Source of the DNA: Macrobrachium rosenbergii
Taxonomy: Eukaryota > Arthropoda > Malacostraca > Decapoda > Palaemonidae
Assembly: GCF_040412425.1 (NCBI RefSeq)
Contig: NC_089768.1
Span: 4,563,501-4,627,500 of the forward strand
Reading direction: 5' to 3'
DNA length: 64,000 nucleotides
In this document: in pieces, positions 39,700-53,974 of the stretch
Layout: every line of letters starts with the position of its first letter
How positions within the stretch are numbered: position 1 is the stretch's first letter
Notes under the pieces: model-generated
The model's input: only the letters and a program-made list of their open reading frames with translations
The model's database searches: none
What the model was told of the DNA's origin: nothing
Translations under genes and position numbers: made by a program

Positions 39700-40015
39700 T
39701 TTCTGCACAGCGTATAATGCTGTATGAAACTCTCAGCCACGGCCCATGTAACTTCCAGCCACGGCCCGGTGGTGGCATGTGTTGCTGGCACCTATAGCGG
39801 TGCCAGACGCACGTTCATGTCTAACTTTAACCTTAAATAAAATAAAAACTACTGAAGCTAGAGGACTGCAATTTGGTATGTTTGAGGATTGGAGGGTGGG
39901 TGATTAACATACCAATTTGCAGCCCTCTAGCCTCAGCAGTTTTCAAGATCTGAGGGCGGACGGACAGGCAAAAAGCCATCTCAATAGTTTTCTTTAACAG
40001 AAAACTAAAATAGAT
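39700..40015 (+). repeat. Dispersed fold-back repeat
   Basis: The words cagccacggcccatgtaact, gcacctatagcggtgccaga and aaccttaaataaaataaaaa are followed by an inverted pair: actactgaagctagaggact continuing into gcaatttggtatgtt (39849-39884), matched in reverse complement by aacataccaatttgcagccc then tctagcctcagcagt (39907-39942). The end is gaaaactaaaa. I associate this text with a high-copy decapod repeat. The short hairpin and lack of coding suggest a non-autonomous element of unknown class. Confidence 0.7.
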
Positions 40016-40908
40016 ATCAAAAGATCTTGTCAAAATACATGATTTTACCGAAGAAAGTAGACCTAAGTATGAATTAGGTGCTACCAAACAGGCAGTATTG
40101 TCAAGAAATGACACTCAAATATTGGATTCGGATGAACATCCGGAAAACCTCGTTCAAAGCCACATTTCGAATAAGGATTAAGGGAGGTGAACGGACTCGC
40201 GTGTTATTTTGGTCGATATGAAAGGTATCAGAGTTGTATTAAATGAGACTTTAAAAATACAACATTGAGAGGGTTTGATATTTAAGTGGCGGGGTAACAG
40301 TGAAGGTCAACGTCCAAGTTGTTCTTCGCCTATTACATAATTTGAATGGCACTTTCTGCTTGGTAATTTAATCGTCACGTTGTAGGATAAAAGCGCAACC
40401 AGCTGGGAGCCTTTCCTTGGAAGGTAAAATGCTTGTTTAGCTAAGGTCACAGCAAACATTCTCCACTGAATACATGAAACAAAGTTAGCACACAAAAACC
40501 TTTGTGTGTCATGTATGCGCAGACTCATTACCTATTCATTTAACAGCTAAGAATTTAAGACACCGTACGTTACGCCTTAAGCTTTCATTACAACGGAAAC
40601 AATTAGTCAACCTAATCTTACACCCTTGTAGAGAAAAAGAAGAAGAAAACGTCAAGAAAGGTCAAGCGAAAGCGAAGCCAAAAGCAAAGGGCAAACAAAA
40701 CTCTGCCACTGAGATGCGCAAGAGGGCGAAAAATTCTTCCTTAGTCAATATTTGGACTGTCAACTGCTGGGGAACACTGCCGCGTGCACACTTCTATAGG
40801 CAAGCTCAGGCGAACACAGTTTTTTATTCCTTTTTTATTTTTTAGATACATGACCCAGGAGGGAGATGAAACAATGATGCACACACATACACACATACAC
40901 ACACAGAC

Positions 40909-40941
<33 letters not shown>

Positions 40942-43159
40942 AGTAATTTCTCTCTTGGGAACTGAAACGTGAGTGCAAAATCTTTTGCCTTTTTTTCTAA
41001 GGAATTATCAAGCAAAATATACATAAGAAAAAAATATGCAATGAAGAGTCGGTTTTACAAAAGGTCATTACATTTGAGGTTGGTCTTTACCGAAGGAAAA
41101 CCTTTCCTAGTTTAACCCAACTACTGGATTAATCGGCGAGAAGGCATTAACGAGAATTACTGATAATATCTCGTTCTCCTTTTATACCTCCTTCACTTGT
41201 TTGCTGTATTAATGCAGATTCTACATCATTTCAACTTGTTGTAATAATACTATAGATCAATCAGTTCTATGTGATTTTCACTCTACTGTACAAAAACGAA
41301 AACTATTCTTATAGTAGGTTACAAGTGAATATACATATTGATTTATTCTAACATTCAACTCATTACTCCTTGTGCCCAAATGAAATGAACAAAATCAGTG
41401 TTGCTCCTCTGTTGAAGAAAATTCTTTATAAGCATATATTCTCACACTGTTATAGGAAAAGATTACAATTAGAATGAGTATTTTTAAGATTGGACGGAAA
41501 GCCAACAAAAAATGCAAACAAAAAGTCTAATTCGGGAATTTCCTACGAGCACACCGTGTTTGCTCTGTTGTACACCTTTTTTTGCTCTGTTGAGGACAAC
41601 ATGCTTCAAAGAAACTGTCCTTGGCTGAGTATTAACATTTTCATAAAATGTCATGTAATGGCTGTAATTTATTTAATTTGTACCACGCGACAAAGGAATT
41701 CAATGTCAGAATAGAACTACATAAATAATCAGGTATACATAGTCAAAAGAATAATTCTCTTTTTTGCATACCTAAGTGAAAATTTACTAAATTGATTGAC
41801 CCCATGTTACAATAACGACAAGTACATAACTAGTGCATTCTTAAAAGTGAGTTCAAGCCTGGCAGACGGTTCTGAATTTATTCATCTCATTCATTTGTCA
41901 GTCACATGAGTCATAAAGGAAATCTCTTCAAAACGAACCAATATTAGTTGATGACAAAGGAATATATTAGTTGCAGAAACTTTCTGAGAAAAAAAAAACT
42001 TCACAGGAAACTAAACATATAATGGCTAAAAAGTCAATCAGTCCACGAACTAATACTCTTCAATGAAGACTGCAATCTTCATTGGAAAAAATACTTGCCG
42101 ACGATGATGGCAATCGTCACCAAGTTATTGGTGTGAAACTCAGTTTACTCATGAAGGCTTGCCATTGGCCAAACAGAATACTGGTCAAAAATGGAGCTTT
42201 GGACGGATGGAAACTCTCCGATATATAAGAATATTTTAGACGAACTGGCGCCTATTGGTGAGATTTTAAAATTAAATTGTGCTCACTGGATATCATCTCA
42301 CAATTAAAATAAAAGCTCATGAAACGACATTGGTGAAAAATGTGTGCTTAACCTTAATTGGTGTGAGAGTGAAATGAAGCTCACAAGAAACGGAGCTCAC
42401 TGGCGAGAAATGTCTTACGGAAAACTGTATCCTTTGATGAAATGACAGTCCTCATATGAAACGACACACTGTGATAAACACCAAACAGAGTAAAATAAGT
42501 TTTTATGCGAAATAAGTAATTTACCAAGTAAATGATTCCTCTTTTAGTAAACATTTTCCTAAGCAGTAAAAAGTAGACAGTGAACTTCTCATGTGATACT
42601 GCACTTAGTATGAACAATACGCCTAAAGAAGGAATGCACACTCACAGACACACGTAAATCAGTACAATCACAATACCTCAACTATAAAAATACTGAGGGG
42701 GTTACATGCCAATCCAACTGGGAAACAACAGAGCGCGATTGTACCTCGACGAAGATGTCGGAAAGTATTGCTAATCTTCATCCTATAAAAAGAAGAACAT
42801 CTGGCAAATTCATCTCGTTCCTTACCAAGAAAAAATATCAGAGATCGGAACAATGACCACTTCTAGTTGATCGATTCCCGAAGACAAGCATGCCATGACA
42901 AACCCTATTGTCTAGTCCAACAATTTGCAGCATAACCGGTTCAAGTAAAACTAAAATAGTTCACTGAAAGCCCCCCGTGAAACAAAGAGTTTACGGATTC
43001 TTCGAGGAAATGTGTAAAATCAAAAAGCAAACTACAAAAATAAATGACCCTCATCTTTGTATCCAAGGTTCAAAATACCCAGCTTATGAAGTGGCGCACC
43101 TCATATCTCTCATGCTTAGCTAATCAGGCTTATGTTACCGGTTCACGCCCTTTTGGTAC
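40016..43159. other. No recognisable gene; CA/TG hairpin at 40877-40941
   Basis: A (CA)n run followed by atatat and a (TG)n run at 40877-40941 is self-complementary. A frame at 40504-40845 (113 codons) has a Lys/Ala-rich middle (KGQAKAKPKAKGK) but no further support as a gene. Confidence 0.45.
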
Positions 43160-43428
43160 AAAAAGGTTCAGATGGGGAGCACGCTGTTGGCCCAGCGTTC
43201 GACTCTCCGGCTGGCCAGCGAAGAATTAGAGGAATTTATTTCTGGTGATAGATATTCATTTCTCGTCATATCATAATGTGGTTCGGATTCTACAATAAGT
43301 TGTAGGTCCCGTTGCTAGGTAACCAGCTGGTTCTTAGCCACGTAAAATAAGTCTAATCCTTCGGGCCAGCCCTAGGAAAGCTGTTAATCAGCTCAGTGGT
43401 CTGGTTAAACTAAGATATACTTAACTTT
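43160..43428 (+). mobile_element. tRNA-derived SINE, copy 2
   Basis: The head at 43160-43215 includes gcgttcgactctccgg, a recognisable RNA polymerase III B box. The body follows in the order seen in the other copies: aggaatttatttctggtgat, gtggttcggattctacaata, ggtcccgttgctaggtaacc, ttagccacgtaaaataagtc, gggccagccctagg, agctcagtggtctgg, and a tail aagatatacttaactt. The A-box part is poorly preserved. No clear target duplication was found. Confidence 0.87.
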
Positions 43429-44718
43429 TCTTCATATCTGAAAAAATTTGACGGCATTGTATTCATGAGAAGAAATTATATATTACTGGGCTTGCTGCAA
43501 AGGTACTTACTAAATTTCTAAATGTAATAATTGCAGACCAGTCACCATGCTACACGTTCTCTACGGGGTTGAAAAATTCATGTTTAAACTTTGAATCTAG
43601 GCACTTGTTTTCGTACATTCAGTGTGCTAACAGGAAATACAAAGGTACCTGGCATAACCGATGGCACAAAATTTAAACACAATTTGTAAAATTCAGATGC
43701 TGGGGATATGTATTTCATAATCATTCTTTGCAGCTTTTTGAAGTGTAGAGAGTAATTGAAATAGTGACTGATACTTTAGACTCCATACCTTCCTTTATAT
43801 ATCATCCAACAAATATCTAATTTTATTAGAAACCTAGCTGTTGTTCATACAGATTCCTTCGTCTGCACTGATGGGTATCAACATCAAGGGCTTCATCTGT
43901 TTTCTTTTACCATTGTTGGAATATTGCCCTCCTGGCTGTATACAAGAAACACTTCCAGTCCGTATCTTGTAATTCAAATTACTCAAAAGTATCTTTATTG
44001 TTCAAGACAAAGTCAAAGTCAATTTTAACACTCAAAGAATGACATCTGCTTAGCCATCTTACATAAATTTTACATCAATAAGAATACTGTCACTCTCTTT
44101 ATTACACACTTCTTGTTTCTTTGTGCTATCCATTTCACAGAGAATCGGGGCTCGCTTTCCATTTCACAAATTGTGAAATCCTACGAAATCATGCTACTTA
44201 ACATGAGCGTTCGGTTACATATGTCTCATCTGTTGGGCATTTCTGTAGAAATGTATTTATTTAATGATTTGTTTTTCGTTAATTGTATGATACTATTATC
44301 CGTATTTTATTACCTTTCAAAGGTGTGTGGTACATATACAATTATTGATAGGGATTAGGTTAAAAGATGGAGTGTAGAACTTAAAACAGATACATTTTGT
44401 TGAGCATGTCAACTAATCTGACAAGTATTTGGCCCTTGGCAGAAGAATGTAATTACAGAATTCAATAATTAAACGAAACCATTCACAATCATTTTTAAAT
44501 ACGCACCACCCAAGAAAACTCAAATAAAAGTAAATCAAAACCTTCCTTTCGCTACGAAAATTCCACAAGTATCAAACAGCTTAGTTTCATTTTTTTGTTT
44601 TTTGATAATGGAGAACAGTTGTGTAGAGGAAGCAAGAACTGATAAGAGACACACAGGAAATGAATGCTGGCCAGTGGAGGATGCTTCAAGAAGAGGAGGA
44701 GGAGGAAAACACATACAC
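43429..44718. other. No recognisable gene
   Basis: AT-rich DNA, one frame of 81 codons (44113-44358) with hydrophobic residues but no recognised family. Confidence 0.5.
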
Positions 44719-44739
44719 AGGCACACACACACACACACA

Positions 44740-44786
<47 letters not shown>
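44719..44786 (+). repeat. (CA)n-(GA)n microsatellite
   Basis: About 10 CA units then about 22 GA units; a short (GATA)n follows at 44842-44865. Confidence 0.96.
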
Positions 44787-44791
<5 letters not shown>

Positions 44792-45455
44792 ATGTTCAAA
44801 TAGTAGAGAAAAGCAATACATATAGTAAATTATGGATACATAGATAGATAGATAGACAGATAGAGAAATGGCGAGCCCAAGAAGAGGATCTCAAGATAAT
44901 AGTTTAAATGGGAGACGCATAGATAGATAAATAAAGGAATCTAATTGCATGCGAATATATAAAAGAAAACAGATATACTGTATGGTGATCATTCCCCTGC
45001 GATTTCGCCGACTTGTTTACGCTTCTCTCCAAGTAACATTCCCATGGCAACTTGTATAATCTCAATGACACCTTATGCAACTGGACACTCAAACTGTATA
45101 AATCACTTGGGTATGAGTGCATCCACATATCAATTTATACACTGTTTTTGTTGGTCGCGTAACAGGTGTTTTTTATAAGATGTATTCGTTGAAATCTTGG
45201 TGTTATCATCATCTTCACCATCATCAGATTCTTTATTCATCTATTGAATTCTCTTTCAAATTGGCCTCCTAATTTCTTTAGCAATTCAGTGTCACTGGTA
45301 TTCAAAATAAACATTAATTTTGGTAGCCTGATGTCCTGTGAAATCTGTATTTCCGTCTGAGAGATATTCCTCTCCAAGAGAAACTCCAGAATCATCATCA
45401 GCTTCTTCAACTTGAATCGATTGTCTAAAACGTTATCTCCATAAATACAAATATC

Positions 45456-45458
<3 letters not shown>

Positions 45459-45518
<60 letters not shown>
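45459..45518 (+). repeat. (CT)n microsatellite
   Basis: About 29 CT units; a (TTC)n tract follows at 45655-45690. Confidence 0.97.
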
Positions 45519-45519
<1 letters not shown>

Positions 45520-46001
45520 AAGTAAAGGCAGGTGACCTTGAACACCTCCCGTCGCAAGGGAGATATCGACACACACAACACGAGCTGAATTTGACGGACG
45601 GCGAAATCAATATGCACCTGTATTTGCACAGTGACATTTCCAGGACCTTTTCCTCTTCTTCTTCTTCCTCTTCTTCTTCTTCTTCTTCATGGAGCGTTGT
45701 CGGGCGTCACTGATAAAAGCCGCGAACATGATTTCTACTGTGTAACAGAAATCAAGAAATGTGAAGACTTAGCTTGCAATTAAGGGGCTTGTTATTGCCA
45801 GCCGAGATTTGTACCCGATACATGCGCTCCCACTAAAAAGGGATAACGAGTCTTTCACGGCAATGCAAACAGAGTACCATGTGAAGAGCACTGATTAATA
45901 TCTGACGCTTCAAGATGAGAGTATTGGAGGTAGCATTTACATTTTAGTGACGCCCACATCTCTCTCCATTGTTCACTTAGATAAGCAGAAGCCACCCACA
46001 C

Positions 46002-46005
<4 letters not shown>

Positions 46006-46061
<56 letters not shown>
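46006..46061 (+). repeat. (AG)n microsatellite
   Basis: About 28 AG units. Confidence 0.97.
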
Positions 46062-46063
<2 letters not shown>

Positions 46064-46186
46064 GTTGGATTTAATTTGCCGCACGCCTAAACCATATTGG
46101 TTTGCAATTACTACGGATGTCGTGTATGGAGTCTCCTTTGTAATTTCTTCTTTTTACATTATTTTCATGCAATAATCAGAATGTGT

Positions 46187-46203
46187 ATATATACGAGTAT
46201 ATA

Positions 46204-46291
<88 letters not shown>
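46187..46291 (+). repeat. (AT)n microsatellite
   Basis: About 42 AT units with a short preceding acgagtatatactg block. Confidence 0.97.
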
Positions 46292-47959
46292 TCAGTATAT
46301 CTCATCTTGGATATGCATTATTCATTCATAAATTTTCAAAATGAATTATAATTAAGTACTCCGAAACAAGCAAAGACATGCATCAGATACATCATTTTGC
46401 TTGATCGATAAAAGATCAACTGATAACGTAACTTGCATTACATCCCGCGGAGCCAATGTAAATAAATATGGTATTTATTCAAATACAAAAACCTGGACAA
46501 ATCGTGGAACACAAATAATTTTACACGATTCTGCCGAGTCATATATAACAAAAAATACCCACAAATCTCCGACTCATAAAATGAAGTATCAAATGAAAGA
46601 AAAATGTATCCCAAAATGATAAAAACATATCATTACTATCTTGTACGATAGACTACCATTAGCTCCAATTCAAGCATAGGATTCGAATGGAACAAGAGCC
46701 TTAAGGTTATCAATGAGCTGAGCAAAAAAATAAGTTCACTCAAGGCCAATAAAATAAAGAGACACACAAAGACACATCCAATGCGGCACCTGATTGTTTT
46801 TTCATAACACATACTTTTCTAGCTATGGGTTAAACATTATGTGAAGTCCCGTCTTGGATACCACATATATTATCTAGGAGATAATAATTATTTAATATTT
46901 ATGATAAAGAGAACAACCAAACTTTTTTGTAGTCTACTATCAATTTTTAGATTTTATAAATAGCAGCAGTGTAGCCAAAAAAAAAAACTTCATAAAAAAT
47001 GAACTGGAAAATCAAATCAAATGAGTAATATAGAGAAACGTCCAAAATCATAATGAACAGATGGCCAATCAAGAGTAAACCTGATCCCAAGTAAAATCGG
47101 TAGACTTCATTTTCTCAGCACACAAATCCCTTGATTGAAATGGTCTAAGTGCCATTATTCTTGACGCCCAGAAAGATATTACATGGATTTATTACCCAAG
47201 TACAACTAGGACCCTTTTGGAAAAACACTGAATTCATGTCCGACTCACACGTAACCTGCTGAAAAATGATTTACATATAACTTGACCTTTAATCTAACTG
47301 AAAAACTCAAACAGTACCATATCTGTAGGCTTAACCTTTCTGTTAATAAGACGAGTTTATTACCAAATTGGACAAAAAGTCCTATGCCCTGAATTTTTCG
47401 GGAAGCGGCTTTAGAGACTTTGGATACTAACTCATTCACATCTTGTCATTATTAACCTAGATAATTTGATATACATTTTATCCAAATGTTTGGGCAGCTA
47501 ACTGAAGTGTATATGTTATTAAAAAGTAATTTTTAATTACCACATGATCAGAATGTTTTTGCTTAGAGAATTCAATTGGATTTTCACAAAATATTCGGCA
47601 AAAGTACCTTTGATTCGCGTTTTCAAAAATGTTTGCAAAGAACTTTTGATTCATTTTATCGAAATATTTGAGAAAATACCTTCAGGTCATGTGTCATCAC
47701 AAAGTCTGGGTACCTATGCTGTAAATCTTGTCAAATTTCTAAGGCAAGCGCTAATCGTTATATTATGTTAATGTTTACGCAAACACTACAAACTTATAAG
47801 GAATTTTTATGAATTGCTTTTGATTTCTTTCTGATGTCATCAGAAAATTTGGGCAAATAATTTAGATTCATATGCATCGCCCTGCACGTTTACAGACAGT
47901 TTTAGCAGGAATGTGGGTTCCTATCTTATCAAAAATTTTCAGGAAGTATCTTTGAACTG
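46292..47959. other. No recognisable gene
   Basis: AT-rich; frames of 72, 64 and 75 codons only. Confidence 0.5.
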
Positions 47960-47972
47960 CATACAGTTAGAA

Positions 47973-48262
47973 AATTAAGTATATCTTAGTTTTACCAGAC
48001 CACTGAGCTGATTAACAGCTCTCCTAGGGCTGGCCCGAAGGATTAGACTTATTTTATATTTTACGTGGCTAAGAACCAATTGGTTACTTAGCAACGGGAC
48101 CTACAGCTTATTGTGGAATCCGAACCAACATTATAGCGAGAAATGAATTTCTATCACCAGAAATAAATTCCTCTAACTCTTCATCAGCTGGCGGCGGGAA
48201 TTGAACTCCGGCCTATCGAATGACGGTCTGAAGCTCAACCGACTCGGCCAACAAAGGGCTTT
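47973..48262 (-). mobile_element. tRNA-derived SINE, copy 3, with 13-bp target duplication
   Basis: A minus-strand insertion of the same SINE. The tRNA-like head lies at 48190-48262 (plus strand reads gggaattgaactccggcc then tcaaccgactcggccaa, the complement of B and A boxes). The element is flanked by catacagttagaa on both sides (47960-47972 and 48263-48275), a perfect 13-bp target-site duplication expected from LINE-driven retroposition. It has a short internal duplication (ttttatattttacgtgg) relative to the other copies. Confidence 0.93.
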
Positions 48263-48791
48263 CATACAGTTAGAACATTTGAGAAGTATCATTATACATA
48301 TTATCATCCATAATGTCCATTTGATTTACATGTTATCAGGACGTTTGTGTCAGCACTTTGACATGTTTTGTTTATAAACTGTTACACCATTAGGTAAATA
48401 ATTCTATATTATATGATCTAGAATTTATTTAGTTACTGTTGATTCACATATTAACCATACCTCACTATTAATTTTGTACCTTTAATTTTCAAAGCAACTA
48501 AATTCGGGCTTTTAAAATTCACAGCTGATATTGAATCATTTTTCAGATTTATCTCATCTGGAAACACGCGATAAATAGGAAGGGCAGAGTAATACTTGGT
48601 AGCGATGTCTCTTTCAAAATTAGCCTCACGTATTCCACCAATTTTCTTCTTGACGAAACCATACACTGGTATTACTAAATATCGTTCAATATTTAATAAC
48701 ACTTGTCGTGGTCAAAGTTGTTTCCGTAAAACAACAGAAACTCCCTCTCCCCTCAGCCAAAAAGTAGACTTGTTGTAAGTTTCACATAATT

Positions 48792-48939
<148 letters not shown>

Positions 48940-49073
48940 TCTGTGCACAAACTTTTGTGCCCATACGATGCCTTAATAAACGTGAAAGCGCTTGGTACTG
49001 AACTTCTGCCTGTCATTTTCCTGTGGGATTCGCTTATACACCGAAGTCATGTGAATCTACTGTGATTTTTTAA

Positions 49074-49074
<1 letters not shown>

Positions 49075-49142
<68 letters not shown>

Positions 49143-49149
49143 CTGTATA

Positions 49150-49217
<68 letters not shown>

Positions 49218-49220
49218 CAT
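49075..49220 (+). repeat. (CA)n-(AT)n compound microsatellite
   Basis: About 13 CA units, then AT runs interrupted by acatatactgtatatgt, a small palindrome. Confidence 0.97.
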
Positions 49221-49475
49221 GTACAGTATATATTCCATTTTGTTCTTTAAATGCATCTATTTTATATTCACTACGAAATCCAATTTGCTATCGGCACAAT
49301 GCCGCACCCAACACTTTTGCAGCACAGGACCATTTTCACCGAATGGAAACCACGCACCAAAATCTCATCAGAATTCACATTTACATCGACCATAGTAGGC
49401 ACAGTAATCATCATTAATTGAATTAAACTTCAGAGCGAAGCAACTTTACTATAACAATAACATTTGTGACAACAA

Positions 49476-49477
<2 letters not shown>

Positions 49478-49508
<31 letters not shown>

Positions 49509-49950
49509 GATGAAACCTATTCATATGGAACAAGCCCACAGGGGCCATTGACTTGGAATTCAAGCTTCCAAAGAATATGGTGTTCATTAGGAAGAAGTAA
49601 GAGGAGGTCAAGGAAAATACAGAAAGAAGTGATCTTCCTGACTAAAAAAGGAAAAAAATATATTAATAAATTAATAAACAGATAAAAACGTATTAAAATG
49701 CAAGGAGAATAGTATTAGGGCAGTAATGCATTGCATCTTCGCTTGAACTTCTGCAGTTCCAATTGCACGACATTTCTGGGAGGGTGTTGTACAGTCCAAC
49801 ACTGTGAGGAATAAAGGACCTCGGAAACTGAGAACTGCGACAGCGAGGCACATTTCCTGCACACTGGTGTTGCTGTTCAGCGGATCTAGTTGCTCTCGGC
49901 AGGTATAAGAGATCAGGGATCAAATGTGAATATGAAAGATCTCCGTTAAA
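49478..49950 (-). repeat. LINE-derived dispersed repeat (reverse transcriptase C-terminal tail)
   Basis: On the minus strand (about 49830-49720) it reads FRSFIPHSVGLYNTLPEMS, then in another frame residues like those at the very C-terminus of many non-LTR retrotransposon proteins (F-I/F-P-x-T/S-x-x-L-W-N-x-L-P). It is followed on the minus strand by AT-rich sequence, aagcttgaattccaagtcaa and caataggtttcat-like text, then ATT repeats, plausibly a 3' untranslated region and tail. The text aacaagcccacaggggcca is familiar from decapod repeats. Frameshifted and inactive. Confidence 0.6.
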
Positions 49951-50153
49951 ATACAACTGAAGAAAATGATCGTTTATTTATCACGATGTTCGGCCACAGT
50001 GTGGCGCTTCCATTTGATTTTGTATGTTGCGGTAACTAATACTTCATGAATTTCCACATGATGCTGATAAGTGCACTACAAAGCAAATTTAGACTCATTT
50101 AGAGAGAAACACATAAAAATTTATACATAACCTAATATCTCAACATACAAAAC

Positions 50154-50154
<1 letters not shown>

Positions 50155-50219
<65 letters not shown>
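50155..50219 (+). repeat. (GA)n microsatellite
   Basis: About 32 GA units. Confidence 0.97.
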
Positions 50220-50222
<3 letters not shown>

Positions 50223-51508
50223 GCAGTTGGAATACCCCACACACTGGTACTGGTAGATAGGTTAAAATATACAAAAACATATTATTCTTGTTATTGGTTA
50301 TCATTATATCCAGACTGATATGAAACAAGTCGTGTACAACAAATGAAGGGTAAAACAGAAAAACAAAGAGAATTACTGTAAGGTGGAAAATCAAAATAAA
50401 TTAAAATAAAGTAAGAATATCAAAATGCAATACATAATACTTGAGTATACACAAGGAAGGTAATAATAAAAAGGTTAATATTAATGTCTCAGTCTCTCTT
50501 AATGTTACAAGCTTCACCGAAGACTGTTTCACAGGCCTAAAGTACAGAAATTATAAGACCTATGTTACCAGACAGCAATATGGATGTTGTGAAAAACGAA
50601 GAGTATGCATTGATGTGCAGCAGAAATTCACTGCCTAAATAAGGTCTAATAAGGTGAACCTGATGTTCACATCTCTCGGGATAGGGACCTTCTGTAACAT
50701 GAACTACATCAATACCAGCCTCTTCTTAATGACAACATATGCGTTGCTCGGACTGATTAAAAATAACAAAAATATCTCTTCACTGCCCTGTGGAATACAA
50801 GGTGCAACAAATCGAGTTTCCCTAAATACAAAATCAACAATTTTCTGTCATTTACTTAGAACTATGTTGATATTACACATCAGGCTGAGCACCTTAGTAA
50901 ATTTTGTGATCAAGCTAAATGGAAAATTAGCATCAATTAGAACAAGCATTCGCTCTTATAAATGATCTGAACTGTTTCAGATATAGCTAGACAGATCTAA
51001 AAGAGATTCATCAGTACCTAGCAGTTTCCTGTAAGGATACAGACTAAGCACTCAAGTGTCTCAAAGCAAATTACTTGTAACATGTAAGACATAAAGTCAA
51101 ACGTTCAGCGCCTTCAAAGAACACATGAAATAAGCCTGTGGTCATTGCATACTTCACTTAAACTACCCCTACAGAAATAGAAATCCTGAGTATTATGCGT
51201 TTTTATCATTAAAAAAGTAAATGAGAAATGGTCATTATTCCGAGTAACAGAGAAGTACACACGATTCCCCTTCATCGTAACTATCCGTTTAATGGTCTCT
51301 TAGCAAAGGTCACCTCTAGAGATAATTAGCTGAGGATAAGAGCTATCACGAAGATGAGTGTTAAAAACCAGCTTAGCCTCAAAAACACTATGAAATATAT
51401 CTTCTAGTTCTAAAAGCTTGTTAACAGCATTCCGTCATTAGCTTATAAAAAAAGAAGGGTAATGGGTGTATAGACCCCAGTGTGTAGGATTTTAGATTGT
51501 CCATCAAA

Positions 51509-51512
51509 GACA

Positions 51513-51572
<60 letters not shown>

Positions 51573-51592
51573 TAATTAATTAATTAATTAAA
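51509..51592 (+). repeat. (ATT)n followed by (AATT)n microsatellite
   Basis: About 20 ATT units pass into six ATTA units. Confidence 0.96.
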
Positions 51593-52122
51593 ACAGAACA
51601 TGTCTAAAGGGCCTTGAGCGTTACCAGGAAGCTTCTAGAAAACAGAATGCGTAGATGTGCAAAAGGAAAAAATGAGCAATGATGATGAGGATAGGGTGAA
51701 TATTGATATGTACAGAAACTACAAAGCCTCTAAGCTGTAAGAAAGTTTTTTACACATCAGTAAAGGTCCAGCTTAGAATAAACGAAATGCAGATATGAAC
51801 AGGAAATTATATAAAAGGCATGAGATGAAATTCTGCCTGATTAGGAATGCTAACCCAATTATGACTAGGGGCTTCGGTTAAAGCCAAATCTTTTACCAAC
51901 CAAGCCGAAAAGTAGAACCCACCCCCAAAAAGTCCCCTTTAGTGCAATTTCGTCACTTCATTCATTTATTCAGTCATCCAGGTGAGGCAGGTTTTTATTT
52001 TTTATCCTTACATTACTATTCACTCTTCCTGCGCATTTCCTTGGCTTACCCTCACCCAAAAAAGAAGGAATTTCACAGTTGCAGACATAATAATTGAGAA
52101 TGTTCGAGATGGTTGTTAGTTC

Positions 52123-52129
<7 letters not shown>

Positions 52130-52199
<70 letters not shown>
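52130..52199 (+). repeat. (GA)n microsatellite
   Basis: About 35 GA units. Confidence 0.97.
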
Positions 52200-52203
<4 letters not shown>

Positions 52204-53974
52204 GAAATTTATTGTATAATTTTATGCCACTGTTCCGAAGGCAGAATGATAGGGAAAGGGCTGTAAAAGATTCATTTTAATTCCTTAAAAAGATATAAAT
52301 TTATTCCTATCAGATATTATTATACTATGAAATCCTAATCTTTTCCTAAGATACTCGGACATGAGATAAAACCCTTAATAAGCATAAAAATAAACTAATC
52401 ATATTATCTGCTGACACAAGGAATTAAAAAAAAAAAAAATATTGGACAGATAAACCTCATTATCAAGAGTATATGAAATGCTAACAATATGAAGAAAGAA
52501 ATAAGTTCAACCAGACTACACAATCTCCCATAAAGGATATGAGGCTGTCACAACAAAAACTGACCACAGCTAAAAGGGAAATAATAATTACAACTGTGCA
52601 TTTGTAATTCTTTCAATTAATCTTCGCCCTCCCAAAAAAATCCAACTTAGAGAAAATAGTCGTTAACAATGAAATTAACGTTCAGTTATGATTATCTGCT
52701 GCTGGTGGAAGAACCAAGTAGACTCAAATTGCATGAATTACTTTAATCATTATGCTGACGAACTGGAGGTTTTACTCAAGGTGTCTGAGAACATGTGAGA
52801 AAGATTCTGTGAATAAAAATGCCCAAAGTAAGGTAACCAGTGATGAAATTGCTTACAATCCCATAATCCCAGAAGAGAGTATGGATAACCTAGGAAGGTA
52901 TAGTACCAGATTTTGAACACAGCAAGAAAAGGAGAACTTTACACTTCTTGAGCACAAATCGCCACATAAGGCTCGGATGGGTTTGGTGCAAAAAGCCTGC
53001 ACACAGAGCTTTCACTCTTTTTAGCACGACGTTTTATGGACCAATAATATTGCAAAGACAGCCTATTATATTCGATGGCAGAATCTGGCATTTTTCGGAA
53101 GAGACAAATTCCAAACGTTATAAAAAAAAAAATTGGCAGAATATAAAATAACGTACAACGATACTGGTCTTCACAAAGCTTGAGTTACAAGTCCGTCTAG
53201 AAGAAACGTCAGCGTTGGCTATGTTGTTGTCACTTGGCCTAAGGTGGCAATACACAACAAAGAAAGACTGGAATCCTCTATCTGCACTGCAGATTAGTAT
53301 AAAAGTAGCCAATTATAAAATCGTAAACTAATACGAAATTATGAATATATTCTACAAATAATTGTTTTTATCATCTCTTGCTGTCCAGCAGTGACATGTT
53401 CACTCAAAATGCACACGTGTGTAACTTTGTTAAGAACAATGCTTTTACTCAGTAGTGACAGCCCCTCATTATAAAAAGAAAGAATAATCCAGTAACCATG
53501 ATACTAACAACGCCTACAAATTTCCCTATAAAAGGGTTTATTGTTCACAGTTGTTTTAAACTGTTAACAATTGACTGTGACTATGAGTACGTTAAACAGA
53601 ATCAAAAGAATAAATTGGCATTGGGACCAATTTTACGCTTAATTATTACTGGATATTGGTGTTAATTAGCACCAGGGAAATGAGTAGTCTTGATTAAAAT
53701 CGCACAGGACCGATGGAAATGAAATTATTTTGACAACATAATTATCCAACCTTATTCTATTAACGAATTAGTTAATGGTATTTATTAACAAAAGTATTTG
53801 TTTTTTGCGTAACTGTCGTATGATTTCCTGACAAATCCTTTGAGCTTTTGATAATGAACTTTAATAGTTAAATACACATTGAATGGACTGAGTAATGTCA
53901 ATTACAGTATTCTGTTGGAAAGCCGCTCGGGAGAAAAATAAGACACTGAAAATGACCTCAGAAGAATTTTGATG

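Larger units (their letters stand above)
50220..53974. other. No recognisable gene
   Basis: Besides the microsatellites at 51509 and 52130, frames of 65 and 103 codons (50441-50638, 50654-50965) lie close together on the plus strand but in different frames, with no known motif. Confidence 0.45.

Noticed and set aside
40504..40845. Histone-like or Lys/Ala-rich protein
   Set aside because: Only a short Lys/Ala stretch supports it; the remainder looks random and has no homologous motif.
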